Assembly: GCA_905250025.1 (NCBI GenBank)
Contig: CAJNOJ010000018.1
Location: 620,001-684,000 of the forward strand
Length of the DNA stretch: 64,000 nucleotides
Source of the DNA: Adineta ricciae
Lineage: Eukaryota > Rotifera > Eurotatoria > Adinetida > Adinetidae
Direction: 5' to 3'
Below are positions 46,101 to 60,059 of the stretch, piece after piece; position 1 is the stretch's first letter, and every line of letters starts with the position of its first letter. Made by a program: the position numbers and the translations under genes. Below the pieces are notes generated by a model. That model was given only the letters and a program-made list of their open reading frames with translations. It did no database searches and was not told the DNA's origin.

Positions 46101-49100
46101 AACATCATCGGAGCTCGCATTAGATCTTGTAAATTATATATTTATTCAATGTCAATATTGAACTTTTAGAACAGATTGAAAATCAACTACTGAGATCAGT
46201 CATACATACGAGCGCATATATATGTGTATAACTTGTTTCTCTTTCCTTCTCTGCTCTACATCCCAATGTTCTTAAAATAGTTTTTTTTTCATCGTCATCA
46301 TCTGGTATGAAGTGTGAACAATCGTTATACAAATAGTAACGTTTATTTGCTTAGTGTCAATGTGGATAGAACGAAAGGGAAAAGACAGAGAGATATAAGA
46401 TTAATTAAAATATGAATTCTTTCCATATTCGTGAGGAGAATCATCAAACAGTGATATTTACTTATTCGAGAAAGGGATTTCATTTGCGAAAGATAATTGT
46501 TTCAATGATATTTGATTGATTATCTTACCTAGTTGAAGGACGTGGGAAGAGAGCCCTCCCGTTGGAGAGGTCAGTGTGACTACACGATCGTTTTGCAGAA
46601 GTTGTTCTCGAATTCGAATCAATGAAGAGATGAGTCATTGAATCATATTTGGTTAAATGAACTCTCTCTTTGAGATCAATGGGAGATGGTTGAAACTGCT
46701 TTTTCACTTTTGTTATTGTATCCCGAAACGGCGACCGAACAAGCATAATTCTGACTATGCCGTCGTCATCAAAATGCTGCCTGATATTCAATGCATATCG
46801 AATAACCACGTCGTCCATTGTCTCTTTTCTCCTATATTCGCGTCTCGTATATTTTTTCGAAGAGAAAAATCTCTCTGGGAGAACGAAAATTCGTTATTTG
46901 TCCATGACACACAATCGAAATGTAAAAAAAGTAAAATCTCTTACTCTGGTGGGTGCACAAAGAGTTGATTAGGATTAAATTCAGTTGTTGATTCGTCGGT
47001 ACTCATATTATTCATACCATTCGACGAGAATTCTGTAAAAAAGAAAGGCAATAGAGTTAACATTCCACTAAGTCTTTTGATTTTGATCTTACCTTTGTCG
47101 AAAACCATTTTATTCTCGTCTTCATTTGCTCCGGAGTCTGTTCGAATCTGTAGCCGAGAGAAACAAAGATATAAGAAACATATTCTGAGAAAATATTGTT
47201 TTGTTTTGATTAATTTCACATCCAGTCGTATACTCTCTCGGATTATTTGGCTTTTCTTCGTCTTATTTTCTCATCTTCCAGTCGATTAAAACAACTCAGA
47301 ATGTCAACTAGATCATTCTTCATCTTCCTGTTTCGATAAGGTTTCTATTTTGATAAGAAAAAAACAGTGGACAACGCAAATATTTCGATTTCACAGCGAA
47401 AGAAGAAATGATGATCTTTGAAAGACAAGGTCTCGCAGATAAGAAACTGTTCTTCGCCTATGAAACTACAGGCAGGTGGCATAAGTGACATTCCTACTCT
47501 ATTATCAACCTATTTCATTCTCCTTGTTGCTATTATTAGTGATTGAGACCATGTGTAAACTCGAGTCGTACATGTGTGCGTCTTTTCTAGTCAAGAAGGA
47601 ATATGTGAATGAAGAAAAGGTGGAAGCCATATGATTTATGGATTTCAATTGAAAAGAAAGATTGTCGAATTCTTCTCATACCAAACAAATTAATTGAGAA
47701 CAAGGTAGTTATTTTGTTAATGCGTTCTTCTTGAAAGACGGAGAAGTCTGACGCTTACAATATCACAAGGTAAAAGGGGGAAAAGAAAGGAAGATCTTTA
47801 ACGACGTTCTTGACAGTACGAACTGTTTGTTACTCGTCGACTGTCATTGATACGAATGAATTCAAGCGCTTATACTGACATAGCAAATGACTGTCCATAT
47901 GCAAAAGCAGTTATCGTCATATGGCAATTCAATGTAAGACAGGGCAAAGAGAAAAACATCCGATCGACGATACATGATAATGAATTAAGTGTTTTGATGT
48001 TTTCTTTTCCAGTACGAGAAAATTCGAATTGATCAAGTATGTCTTAAATTTGAATTTGCATATCTTGTTGCTGAATTCATTTAGTCATCGTATGAGCACT
48101 TAAAATAAAACACCGATATGACAAGCACTTTCATATCGTTTCAATAAAAAGGAAAGAAAATAATGGTCAAGTGATGTATCTCCTTGTCTGAAACATTTAT
48201 GGAAGGAACAAAACTAATTTCATTGTTACACTCTATTCTATCTTCTCCGCATAGTATATTTGGAAGTTAGAAGCAAAGTTCGTTCTTTTTCTTTGACAGA
48301 TTCATCAGCTGGCGGCGTAGGCAGACAGTTCATTTGTACGAAAAAATCAAAAGGCGAAAGAATGAGAAAAAAGGTCAGCAAGGTATGAGTATGATTCTCA
48401 TCAATACTTGTGTGTATGTGTATGTCTATGTAATACGATGCAATGTCTGCCATGGTCGTGTTACAAACACATTCACGTTCATTCGCCTTTAAGTTGACCA
48501 TCACTCTTTGTTGACTATGTGTCAGTCATATGATAAAATCTTGTGAAAAATGTCATTGACATCGTTGTCCTCATTCTCACTAGTATTCATAATTATAGAC
48601 ACCAGGCATTATATCGTTAACAATAACAAATCGATGGTGCCGGCGCTGATCATCATTCGTTGTCTCAAAAAGACAGTACATACGTGTGTGTATCAGGGTC
48701 AAACAATAATAAACTTTTTTCTACTGAGACAAAGAGTATTAACACTTGACCTTCGTTGTTCTCTGTATGCATATGTTTATGTTGAAAGCACGCGTGCCGC
48801 TATGAGCAAATAATTTTTCTTCACTAATGATAAGCTCGTCTTAGCCGACTTACTTACATACCTTTTCGGTTAGTTGAGATGAATCATCGAAAGTTATCGA
48901 TTGCCGTTGATAAGATTTCAGATTGCGATTCGTTTCGTCTTCATCGGATTCGGAGAGTGAAATCGACGAACATGAGTTTGTTGATGTTTGTTTGATAATA
49001 GCAATTGATTGAGGCTGTCGTTGTTGTTGATCATTAGTAACAGTATCAGATAAAGTGTGAGTCAATACGGAGGAAAATGATGGACGATGTTGAATATGTT

Positions 49101-50166
49101 TATTGTTTACGTGTTGTTTATCTTGATGATCAAAATCGAATAGTGTATGAAACAGGGATGGTAAACTTCGCCGTCGTTTTGTACGTAGTAATAAGTGTCC
49201 ATGATCGTGAAGTAACTTGGATGATGTTAATGATGTTGAGGAAAAATTTTGTGTTGATGGAGATAATAGTTGTTTATCGTCATCGATGTGATTTGTAATT
49301 GTACTGTAAAAAATTGATTTTGATAAGCGTCGTTTGCAAAGAGAACAACGATTTGGATTGTTTTCGTTGACTGTTGTTGTCGTTGTGTTAAGTTTAGATA
49401 CAAGAACACCGAAAATAGATGGGCGTTTTCTACACTTAGGAAGTAAATCAAGATTAGAATGATTTCGACAAGCCAAACATGGAGAGAGTGATTGTTGTGT
49501 TGAAGCATCAGTTGTTGACATCGCTATTCTCGTCGATGAATGAGTTCCGGAACGAAATGCAAGAGAATGAAGTAAACGTGAAAAGGTTTCTTTTGATAGA
49601 CTAGCTTTAATTGTTGCCGGCAGTTTGGTCGACTTAGATAATAATGGTGATGTGTGAACTAATTCACCTGAATGTATTCCTTCATCTGTTTGTTTATCGT
49701 CGGAATTAGTTGGAGAACCGAGTGCGAACGAAAAACTTCGTTGTTGGTTCATCGGAATTTCTGCTGAAGAGTAAAATTCCTTTTGTTTCAACGATGATGT
49801 ACGTAGAAGCGAATTACGTTTCAATTCATTTTCTAATACTTGATCAAACTCATCAAGAATGGCAACATGACCGTCATCATCGTCATTATCGTCACTGGGC
49901 TTAGTATTATCGATATAATCATCGTCATTATCGACACAAATTTGTGGTATAGAAACAGGCGCTGTTGTCGTTGCTACTGTTGTTGTGGCGGTAGTTGACG
50001 AAGATAGCGGCTGTTGAGTTCGACCACGAAATCTACGTGTATTTGTACTGTTTAACGTTGAATCCATCGCTAATAAATCAGCAGCCGATTGATGATTATT
50101 CTGCGATTCAAGATACTGTTGTTTATGATGTTGTAGATAGCGGCGAACTTTGTTCGAACTCGTCAT
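37160..50166 (-). CDS. PLEKHG5-like Rho guanine-nucleotide exchange factor (DH-PH), very long
   Basis: A chain of about 20 exons. The DH domain runs over 40754-39540: QQEAIYEMLSTEVSYIRQIL, then the conserved helix TIKPLQRLTQYKLLLEAI. The PH domain (39540-39000) shows GPMKMKDAKNSQDVYCYLFTD and, after a splice, YLFQTNLSKQWMENI. Upstream exons include a ubiquitin-like, RBD-type segment (REILVQLFEKYQLNIEKC, 45056-45370), which PLEKHG5 also has N-terminal to DH-PH. A 435-residue Ser/Thr/Asn-rich first exon lies at 48862-50166. Downstream is a long low-complexity Ser-rich tail (38951-37160). Full length would be about 2000 residues. The phases at 46528/46126 do not match, so an exon may be missing there. 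The end is uncertain because a GTAAGT donor overlaps the stop. Catalyses GDP/GTP exchange on Rho proteins. Confidence 0.68.
41223..41462 (-). other. Second alternative first exon of the RhoGEF gene (candidate)
   Basis: ATG 41462 opens about 80 codons (MNRRLSKANSITTYDT, then TLWRALEASS) ending phase 0 at either of two donors (GTACTT at 41222 or GTAACG at 41237). It shares an LWRAL motif with the exon at 42001-42123, suggesting duplicated alternative starts, and joins in frame to the exon at 40948-41136. Confidence 0.45.
42001..42123 (-). other. Alternative first exon of the RhoGEF gene (candidate)
   Basis: ATG 42123 opens 41 codons (MLDKVHHSSLPNYYKSD, then SLWRALKPRQN) that end phase 0 at a GTAAGT donor at 42000. 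An in-frame TAA lies just before the ATG without an acceptor between, so it cannot be an internal exon. It would splice in frame to the exon at 40948-41136. Confidence 0.5.
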
Positions 50167-52589
50167 CGTTTGATTAAACGTCTTTTTTCAACCTGCAATA
50201 ATGATCAAAGATTATCGTCGATTTCTCTTTTGTTCTGCGTTCGATGTTGTAGACAAGAGTAGTATGTTCACTATCAGTAAAAGTAATAGTAGAGACAGCG
50301 AGCGAATGAGAACCGAAATTGTCTCGTATGTTCTGTTCTCTTTTCACATGATGTGGGAGTAACGGCAAAATTGAATATAAAAGGATAAAATGAGAGCTCA
50401 TTGGACATCGAAGATGAAGAGAAAAGGAAAAAGAAACTATGACAGAGTCGAAAATTCCATTACATCAAATTTGATCACAATTTTAAGAATATCTTTCTCT
50501 TTAATACAACATATCTTTCAACTTGTCTATCATAATTTACTCCTACACATGAACTAACGAGTATATTCAGTGGAATTCTATATAAAGTTGTCACTGCTCG
50601 TGTGATTGTCGTCGTGAATCGAATTATGACAAGAAAAACTAACTGACACACAACTCCAATTCTTTTGGAATTTTCCTGCTGATCAATTTCCATACTGAAA
50701 AAAAAAGAAATTTATCCATATCTTTATATAATAGACTTGTCCTTTTACAATCGGAAGTCAATATACAATACATTTGAGCACGTGCGTGAAACTACTTTTT
50801 CTCTTTCTTTCACTGATTGATCTCTGTATGATGACATTTAGCTTACCTGCTTTTACAATTGTGATTTATTCGGATACAGTTCTAAGACATGTTAGCACGT
50901 ATGTTCTGCTACTACTCGTCGCATTCTTACTCTTCAGTAGACATTTTTTGTCTATCGTGTTCCTCTTGTCTCTCTTTAATTGTTTGTTCGATATGCCACA
51001 CAATATCAGTGGACCACCCGCTGTATGCTAACAGAGTAAAATATCAACTATAATGTTAGTAGTCGTTTTAGTTCTATTGTCGTTCTCTTTCCAATTGCGT
51101 TCAACTGCATAGAAAAAAGAAACGACGAAAAATTAAAGAATAGAGATGACGAGGGTAAGACTAACGTATGCTCAGTAGGTGTATGTTAATAGTGGTACCG
51201 TTCGAATATGAATGGTTTCATTTTCGTTCATTTACAACATCTTCTCATGTACAATAATGGATTAGAGAATAAAAAGAGAGAGAAAGAGAAAAAAAACGAA
51301 TGGACGAAAGCAAAAGAGTTCGTTTCATATCCAAGTGCTTGTGGCTTCAACAATTTTTTCCTCTGTTAAGGTTTCAACAACAAATGTTACACGTTATTTG
51401 TAAACGTATGCGAGACTATACCCTACTTACAGCAGAGTTGCGTATAGGCATATACATCTATGTCGGTATGATCACGGACAAGCGAAAATGTTTGAATCAT
51501 TCATTCTCTTGCGCGATGCACAGTGATTTCTTATCAGTGTTACTCGTTTTTTTTTCTTCTTATTTCGTTTGCCGGCAGAAATCGTAGGAGATGCTGTTTG
51601 ATCAAATAGAAATTCTTTCTTATCATTATCGCTATTGAAATGATATCCCGTGTGAGACGTTAACTAAGAAGAAAGCTATTTTACAAGTTCAAACGAAAAC
51701 ACGTCTCTCTTCTGAAAGACAAATTGACAAATATTTGGTTAATATAAACTAAAACAAGATGATTACACCGTTTGTTTTACCAGATGAGAATTGATTTGAC
51801 ATTGAATGTTCTTATTTGCAATTGCCAACGCTGATATTGTTTACTATTATTCGATCCTTGGATTTCTATCAGATGGAATAACTAACATAGTAGCCGGTAA
51901 TCGACGTACATATTCAAGACATAGTCTGGCTCTATTGTCATTTAGTATGCAATTTCAAAAGACATTATTGCAAGTCAATCAACCTTCGAAATGATCTACT
52001 AGTCAACAATCTTCAATGAAATTCTTCATTGACGAATGCTGATAATTGACACTGAATACGAGCGAAAAACTACTCACGAGTGATTGTCTTAGTTTGATAT
52101 ATATAGCACCATGACTGGATGGAACGAAATTTGAAATTCAGTCCTCGAAAAATAAGACATGTCAATATTGACATTCTCAGTTCGTCACCAACGGCTCAGA
52201 CCACTTTATTCGTTCTATAGATTTGCATCAGAACGATATGTACGCGTGTGTTATTAGTGTATCGATTGTCATAATATTTTTATTTGTCGAAATTGCGACA
52301 GAGTAAAGATTTCGATAGGAACATATCAAAGAATCGCGTTTTTGCTTCTATTTTTATTCCGAAAAGAAGGTTTATTTCGTTAATTATTATCTTTACAATA
52401 TTTATACAGTACAAAATATATCTTTTCTGGAAGGAAGACACATTTTGATAAAGATTCTAGAGTACAACACATATATAGGTATATCAAATACTCTTAGTCT
52501 ACAAAATAATCTTAATAGAAAAGGAAGTGAACGATATGAAAGAAAACATGTACAATTGATTAATACAAACAGAACATTGACAAATCATT
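50167..52589. other. 2.4-kb intergenic region, no gene recognised
   Basis: Upstream flank of the RhoGEF gene, including a likely 5'-UTR splice acceptor just above its ATG (TTGCAG near 50195), and the 3' flank of MAN1. Frames are short and motif-free. Confidence 0.5.
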
Positions 52590-55312
52590 TTATTTATCTG
52601 AACTGGCATCTTTGGCTTCAGGAAAGTGTTCATAGTATCGATTGAGACGAATATATTTGACATTGACAGTTTGGTCTTGAAAATAACAGATGATTTACAC
52701 AAGAGAATGTTTTCTTTACAAAAATATTTACTTTGAAAGCGCCAATTATTGAGTAGATGATAACCTTGTGCGGCTGCTTCTTTTGACGAAAATTTCACAT
52801 AGACAAAATTCTAAAGAACTTCTTTTGTATGAATAAAGAACAACATGTCGAGACTTACGGAATGAATACCAATATGTTCGATGCTCTTAACTTTAGCGCA
52901 TCGATTTTGAACACTCTCGACAACATGATCGATTTCATCATCATCGGCAGTATCACTGACAGATACAACAAGGAAATCATATATAAGAAATCAACTATGA
53001 CATACTCATCAGATCGAAAACAATTTCGTAGTTTCAAAGATTCAGTAAGGCCAACTTCAGATGTTGTAGGAGCATCACTTTCATCAGCTGCGTGCTTTGA
53101 TAGCTGGTATGAAAAAAAAAGAGAAGTGACTAATTGATACTGACTGTAATCGAACATACTGATTTCGACTTTTTCGGTGATGATGCAGCCGATTTGATCC
53201 AACGCCAAACGTCCGATGCCTTACCATCAATTTCTTGTAATTCACCACGTAGACGTGAATCTTGTTTAGTTATTTCACTTTTAACACGTTCCCAAACGTG
53301 TTTCAATCGTTCTCTATCCATATCAAATTATTGTTACAAAGCCAAATGATTTTTCAGCTAGGATACATACTGATCTTCTTCAGGAATCAATTTATCGCGA
53401 ATATGATTAATAGCAACCCATGGTTGATGATTTGGATCACTAACATGTTTCTTATATTGTTCTTCTAATAGATCCTTTGCCTTTTTCAAGTAATTTTTGA
53501 ACGCTGCTTCGTTCGTTTCAAAAGCTTTCGATTGCTTTCGAACAAACCAAGCTAATGTGAGAAGACCAACTGGTCCTAGAAACATTTACAAGAGATAGAC
53601 AATCGATTCTTCAGGGGAAAACTCTTTACCTAAGATCAACAACGCCAAGTTTCTCAAAGTTTTGTCTACATCTTGACGAGCACGACATGTCAACGAACGT
53701 AAAGCCTCTTTGGTGCTCATTTTTGCTACTAAAGCAGTGGTATTCGTTTCTTTGTTATCCACAGTCCATAATCTAAATATTCATAAGGAATATTGATTGA
53801 ACATTCATCCGATAAGTTTACATGATGTCAGAAACAGGTTTTCCTTTGATGTATTCAATCAATGCTTTCCATCGCTCTTCGTTGCCTAATTGAAATTTCA
53901 ATCCCTAAAAACAATAAACTTGAGATTAATTCTCATGTAGAGTTCATTACTTTTTCGTCGAGATTCGTTTGTATCTCTTGCTTTGTCACGAGAATTTGAG
54001 ACTTATCACGAAAACCACAATCAACTTCACCTATATAAACGTAAATGTTCATTTCTAATTCGTTGTCTTTCTATTATAGATCATACCAGTTCGGATTTGA
54101 AGTTGCTTTCGTACTGCTCCAATGACAGGTTTCATCTGATCGCAAGTTGACTAAAGTATGAAACATAAAAGATTAGAATTGATCGTTAAAGTAGTATCTT
54201 ACTGCATTTTTGATAGAACATGTAATCACTACAAAAGAGTCGAGTAACAATTAAATCGAAAACTATGTCTAGAAATGATTACCTTCTGGAGGTGGAAACA
54301 AATCAGCACGCTTCTGATAAAGAAAAGCAAGTCCACCCAAAAGAATGGAACCAATCAGCGCAAATTTTAATAGACTTTTAAGCACATTCAGGCAATTCTT
54401 GCAAGAAGATGATTTCGATTTTGTACCACGTTGAGGTGAAGATGTCGATGTTTTCTTTGGTTTATCATCGGTAACAGTTTCATGATCTGACCTTGATGAG
54501 TGTCGACGAGTACCGGTCTTCGAGCTTGGTGATGGTGAACTTTGACGACCTGAAGAATCACGCGGTTGTCCGGAACGTAACGATGATACTGGTGTATTAC
54601 CAACTGTACTTCGATCACGTGCTGAATCAAGCAGTTGTTTAATCTCACGACGATGCCGAGCAACTACAAATAGATCAGTTGAAGGAAATAATTGACAAAG
54701 ACTCTAAAACTACGAACTTGATTGTTCAACATCATTGGTCATGTTTGCTGATGCTGGAGGACTACGTGTTGGCGAAGATGGTTTAGGTGATTCACGTTGG
54801 TGGCGTGATCCAATTGAACGGGTTTGAACATTCGTTGATTTTATATCAGAACGTCCTCGTAGTGCATTTGCAGGCGAGGCGTCGTTGTCGGAATCACTCA
54901 ACTCAATCAAATGTGGCGTTTGCTTTGTTCGTGTTTTAGTGACTGATGTCGTTGTCGTTGTTGCTACATTCCCCCGAGCACGTGATGGTGAATTAGCAGC
55001 AAGTGTTCGAGACGGTGATGCAGTTGCACGTCTACCTGATGGTGAGGCAGGAGTGCGTCTAGTTGATGGCGAGTCAACGCTATTACGAGTTCGCGCTGGT
55101 GAAGCAGCTGATCGTGTACGTAATGGAGAAGAACTCGCCTGAGATCGTGATGGTGAAGAAGCAGCGCCAGTACCAGAAGTGCGTGTTCGTGTATGCGACC
55201 GAAGAACCTCGAGTCGAGCACGAAGTTGTTCTCGATTTCGTTGTGTAATTGGTGGCACAGTTTCGCCATGGCTAATTAATTCTTGACGTAATTGTTGATC
55301 AGTAAGAACCAT
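52590..55312 (-). CDS. LEMD3: Inner nuclear membrane protein MAN1 (LEM domain-containing 3)
   Basis: About 13 exons join to roughly 700 residues. The first exon (54718-55312) starts with a LEM domain, MVLTDQQLRQELISHGETVP to LRARLEVLR, followed by a Ser/Arg/Pro-rich linker with repeated ASPSR-type units. Two transmembrane helices follow (LLKFALIGSILLGGLAFLY and LALLILGPVGLLTLAWF), with a lumenal region between them. Then comes the MAN1-Src1p C-terminal winged helix (WVAINHIRDKLIPEE, LKHVWERVKSEI, DVWRWIKSA). Last is an RRM-like domain ending VNVKYIRLNRYYEHFPEA. This domain order is that of MAN1, not LEMD2 or emerin. It tethers chromatin via BAF and, in animals, dampens Smad signalling. The first intron requires donor GTTCGT to keep frame. 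Stop at 52590. Confidence 0.92.
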
Positions 55313-58300
55313 TCTCAGATGAATTTCAATCTGTTGCTTCTATCTAAAAGAACTGTTTCAAATCAAATCAAATCAATTAAATAGTCGAAGAAGTCTTTGT
55401 TTAGATCAGCAATAAAAGAATGAACAACTCTGATTATGCGCGCACACGCATGTGCAATACAATGAGAGGTTAAAAGAAACCATAGACAATGTCGAAATTA
55501 TCTAGCGTCACCATCTACGTGATTTGTATTGAGAATGCCGACCACAGACATCGAAAATTCTATAGTCCTTTTTTCCTTCATGTCTATATTTGACCGGCAA
55601 TGACAATACAATGACAGAAAAGAAGCTATTATGCTCTATTGGTTAGTTGTCTAGAACTAATGATCAGACTCATCGTTTAGTGCTCAACGACAAAGTTAAA
55701 ATTTGCAAAACATTTGACGTACAAATTGTATTTTATTTGAAATTTGGAGTTAGGATTCTATCTGAAAAATAGTTCACTTGGGTAGATGTCGCACATTGAC
55801 GTTGCAAAATTGATCGACGCGAAGATTGAGGATACAGTTTCTTCGTCTTCTTGTGGTTGTCGCTTTATTCTACCTAATCAACCTCTTGATGTTCTTTTCG
55901 ATTTAGAACTGAAAAGCAATTAAAATGTAATTTACTTGGAGTTTTTAGTTAACTTATATTTTCTTCAAGAAAATAAAAAAATATTTCTGCAGAAATAGCT
56001 ATTTTTCGTTCATTTCCCGTGCGCATTGACGATATCAATGGTTGAACTTGTATATGTAGTATCTTTAATCACAGTTGCAATTCATCTGTTGTACGGATTC
56101 TTCCATTGAAATTCATTATTCCTTCGCTCGTGAATTTGAACACAATTCGTTGAAACAAACGGATCATTTCATAAACTATTTATTAAATTTCCCAATTATT
56201 TTTTTTTCATTCTAGTTTTTCTTTGAAATGACAACATTTACCAGAGAAATCTATTGTCTAAAGTATATACCTGACATGCAATGTACACTCGATCGATCGA
56301 AAGTTTACATATGACTCGTTTGGTGAATATGCAAACAACATCTTGCTACTTTTCAGTACACCTTGCATGTCGTCGTCTTCTTCTTCCTTTGATTAAACAT
56401 ACATATACAAACTTTCTGAAAATGAAAAAAAAGTCATTGTCTTAAACAAACAATTCAAGTGAGAGAGAGACACATCGAGTGTCGTATGGAGAAAAAGAGC
56501 AGCCATCGAATGTTAAATAAACTTGCTTGCAACCATGTCCGATATGTTGATCTAGTCATTCTCAATCGTGAATTTCATATCCATATATACAAAAGATAGA
56601 AATGATACTTGAGAGAATTATACTAACCGTTATGAGGAATATTGTACAAAATATCAGCTGATTCGGTGCTTGAAAAGACTAGTATATAATTCTCTCATGT
56701 TTCTTCGTCTCTCCTTTCTCATTTCTTTTTGCACACACACTTTCTTTTACTCGTCTTGTGTCAAACGCACTCGTTTTTAATGGAATTTCAAAATGCATCA
56801 TACTTGGTAAGGGAGAGAGAGACGACGCTGTGCTCGCACACACTTTAACGAACATTTTCATAATTCTCTCTCGCTTTTTTCTTCTTCTTTGTGCTACTCC
56901 TGCTACAACTATTCTCTTTTCATTTCAACACAACGGTCGACTACCCGTCTTTCAAAATACACACACATACCTATCGGCATAGACATAGAAGAAAAGTACA
57001 CTAAGCATTCGCGTAGCTCATCATTTGATTCAAGTGAGTTTAGTTCATTATTTTGCAATTCATTTTCATTTGTAATTTGAAACGTTATGGGAGAAATATA
57101 TGTGAGACACATATGAAATAAATGGTTCCTTTCAGGTCGTAGTTTTCAAGTAAGAAAGTTCATCAGCTAGAAGAGAATATCTGAGGAGATATTTCGTTTA
57201 CTTATTAGATCCTTTTCTTAATTGTTTTCTTTTCTACATAGATGAATAGAAAATGTATATTCACTAAATCTAATTGTCACCAGAGAAGAAAGGGAAAAAA
57301 GAAAGGAATTGACAGAAAGAACAACTAAATCATTTCACACTCACTTGCATCGCTTCCAGCTCATGTGTTGATGTCAATTTCCTTCATTTTACCTACTTCT
57401 CTTTCATACCGGATAGATAAGTAGACGATGACGATACATAGCTGTTTTCTCTTTAGCTTTTTGACTCAATAGTGATTATGATGGTAGTATAGCGGAAACG
57501 CCTTCGTTCTCTTTTTCTTCTTCTATACCTACGCGTATATATATATATATACACATACCTAGACATATACACACATTCCTTTTTCTTATTTCACATCTGT
57601 CATTTCAAATCATGAGCCGAAACGCTTGATGCCGTGCGTGCGTATGGGAAAAAAAGTATATACTGCTGCAAGTAGTAGTTGTGAGTGAATAAGAAAAGCA
57701 AAAGGAAGTTGTTACGGTGGAAATGAAAGAAAACACTTATCGATGAACTCGTACGAACATAAATCGGTGCGAGACATGATGGACATGACGCTTAGAGAAG
57801 GTATAAGAACGTCATTTTCAATCTTTGGAAATGGGAGAAAAAAGGTGACGACGGAGAGAGAGAAAGGGATTTTTTTACTTTTAAAACTCTTTAGTGTATG
57901 TGTTGTTCACTTAGTTGCATTTAATCACTTTGCTCGTCGTCACACTTGAGAGACAAGAGCTCTTACTTCGTTCTTTTTCCTCCGCCTCCTTTTAGAATAA
58001 GAAAGTAAGAAGAAGAAAGAAAAGGTATTCTTATAAACACATCTATATATCCACACTTGAACACTGGTGAGGTGGCAATCGTAATGATAATAATGGAAAT
58101 GAAAATATTCGATTGACTAGCGATGAAGCGATATAGTTTTCTATGGAAGCGAAAGAGCGTGACATTGTTCAATAATGTATATGCGTATATTTCCAGATGA
58201 TGGAACTGTATAGAGAAAATTTATATGATTACAGAACAGGTGGAAATCGGGGTGGAAAAGATATAAGTTGCCTGTCTGTTGTTGAGTTGAGTTGAGTTGA

Positions 58301-59859
58301 GTTTACTTTTCTTTTATTTCGATTGTCTATTTAGCTATCCGTAAATATGACAAGTGCGTCAACTCATTAGAAAAAGCAAAAGTCAGGTGGGCGAAAGTAA
58401 CAGAAAAGCGAAGTGTCCAAATATCTTGTTATTGGAATCTAGAATGTACACAAACGGAGAAAGCGAACGAAAGGCACAGAGAAAGAGAGAGACAAAGAGA
58501 AAAGGAGAGAAGGAAAGACTCACATTCTCTCCCCCCTTCCTCCCTAATGTCTCTTATTCTACAAGTTTCTTTCTTTTCTTTCTTTTTTTATTCTCTCTTT
58601 AAATCAACATCTCATTTTGTTGCTACTACTTTTACTTCATTTTTTCTCACTCACATTTAACATTCATTCGTCCGAACTTACACACGCATATAAAGAGACA
58701 TACATACGTATGGAGATACATATATACACCGTTCATTATTGAGATGTATCTTTACTGAGCGGTTGATTTTCAAGATTCCGCTTAGTATCGCTGCATCTTC
58801 AACAATCTGATTCGGTCTTCTCAACTGATCTTTTCCAATGAGCAACAATTTACTCAAATGATCTCGAGATCATATAACATTAACATGATACTTCTTGCAG
58901 GAATGCATTTGTCTGAACAAAGATTGTCGCTTGAAAGAGCTATGTCAATAAATCTCATGAGTACAAAGAAAATGAATCTTTAACTGCCTTTTGTCTATTA
59001 AATATCCAAACAAAACCAGAGTTCTACGCTGAGTACGATCCTATACGTATTTATCTTCCTTTGAACTACAAGTGAGTGATTAGCTCTGTAAATAAAGTTT
59101 TTCTTACCCTCCGGTCAAAATTCAAATCTTATTCGAAAGACAAAGACAAAAAAATACCTTGCAAACTCTTTTCTCCAAGTATATAACGAAATAGAAATTC
59201 ACCATGTATTCAATACAACTCTACAAATTGATTGGAATCTTTCGTCAACATTAGACATAAATATCATTCTTTTCTCATTTCAACAGTGTCAACAGAAGTG
59301 CAGTGACGTAAAAAACTATGGTAGCGTTCGGTGTAAATAAAGAAAAAACAATTGGAATATGTAATTGAAAATCTCTTGCTAGTTCAAAAAGATAACACAG
59401 CATAGAACTTTGCCAGGAAGTGGTACATATGTACACAGAAAGATCGTCATCTTCCATCGTTCTCATTTTTCAATCTCAATGACAAATTACATCCTGTTGA
59501 AAACTAACGTTCTTAAATTGAGTAGCGCTCTTCGATAAATTTCAATTTAGTTAACAAGATTCGAAGAAAAGTTTACTAGCTGATTGCAAAAGTGTTCAAC
59601 AAAATGAATTTATGCATATGACATGTGTAATTAAATAATGAAGTTGGGCTTCTTTCATTCAGTGATGAATATATTTACTTTACTTTGTTTCACTCAACTG
59701 ATTAAAAAATAAAGATATTTACTCGCGATGGCTTATTTAATTATTTACAAAGTAATATGTATGAAACAAAGCTCGGCGAGCAAGAACACGATTCTGAGTG
59801 TCTTTTATGACACTCTTTCCTTTTCTGAATGCGAATATTTATCATAATGTACCTGCAAC
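55313..59859. other. 4.5-kb gene-poor region
   Basis: AT-rich with purine/pyrimidine runs and microsatellites, for example alternating TA at 57537-57552 and a GAGTT repeat near 58281-58302. I find no motif-bearing frame, splice chain or structured RNA signal. The region should include the MAN1 promoter at its left end. Confidence 0.5.
58281..58302. repeat. Pentanucleotide microsatellite (GAGTT)n
   Basis: About four perfect tandem copies of TTGAG/GAGTT. No functional implication seen. Confidence 0.7.
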
Positions 59860-60059
59860 TACAATTTACACGAAACCTTTCCGGCATTCTAGATTTTCCT
59901 TTTGCAACGATTTGCGAGAAAAGCGACTATGAGTGATATATATACACATACATGTGAACAAGTTTTCTCGACTTAAAAAGGTAATTATAGGACAGACTAA
60001 GTGGCAATGAGCTCGTCCGGATAATGATAAGTTATGAATAGTGACTGATTGTATGAGTA

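Noticed and set aside
54885-55142. Plus-strand frame rich in DGE repeats
   Set aside because: Antisense of the Ser/Arg/Pro repeats in the MAN1 linker.
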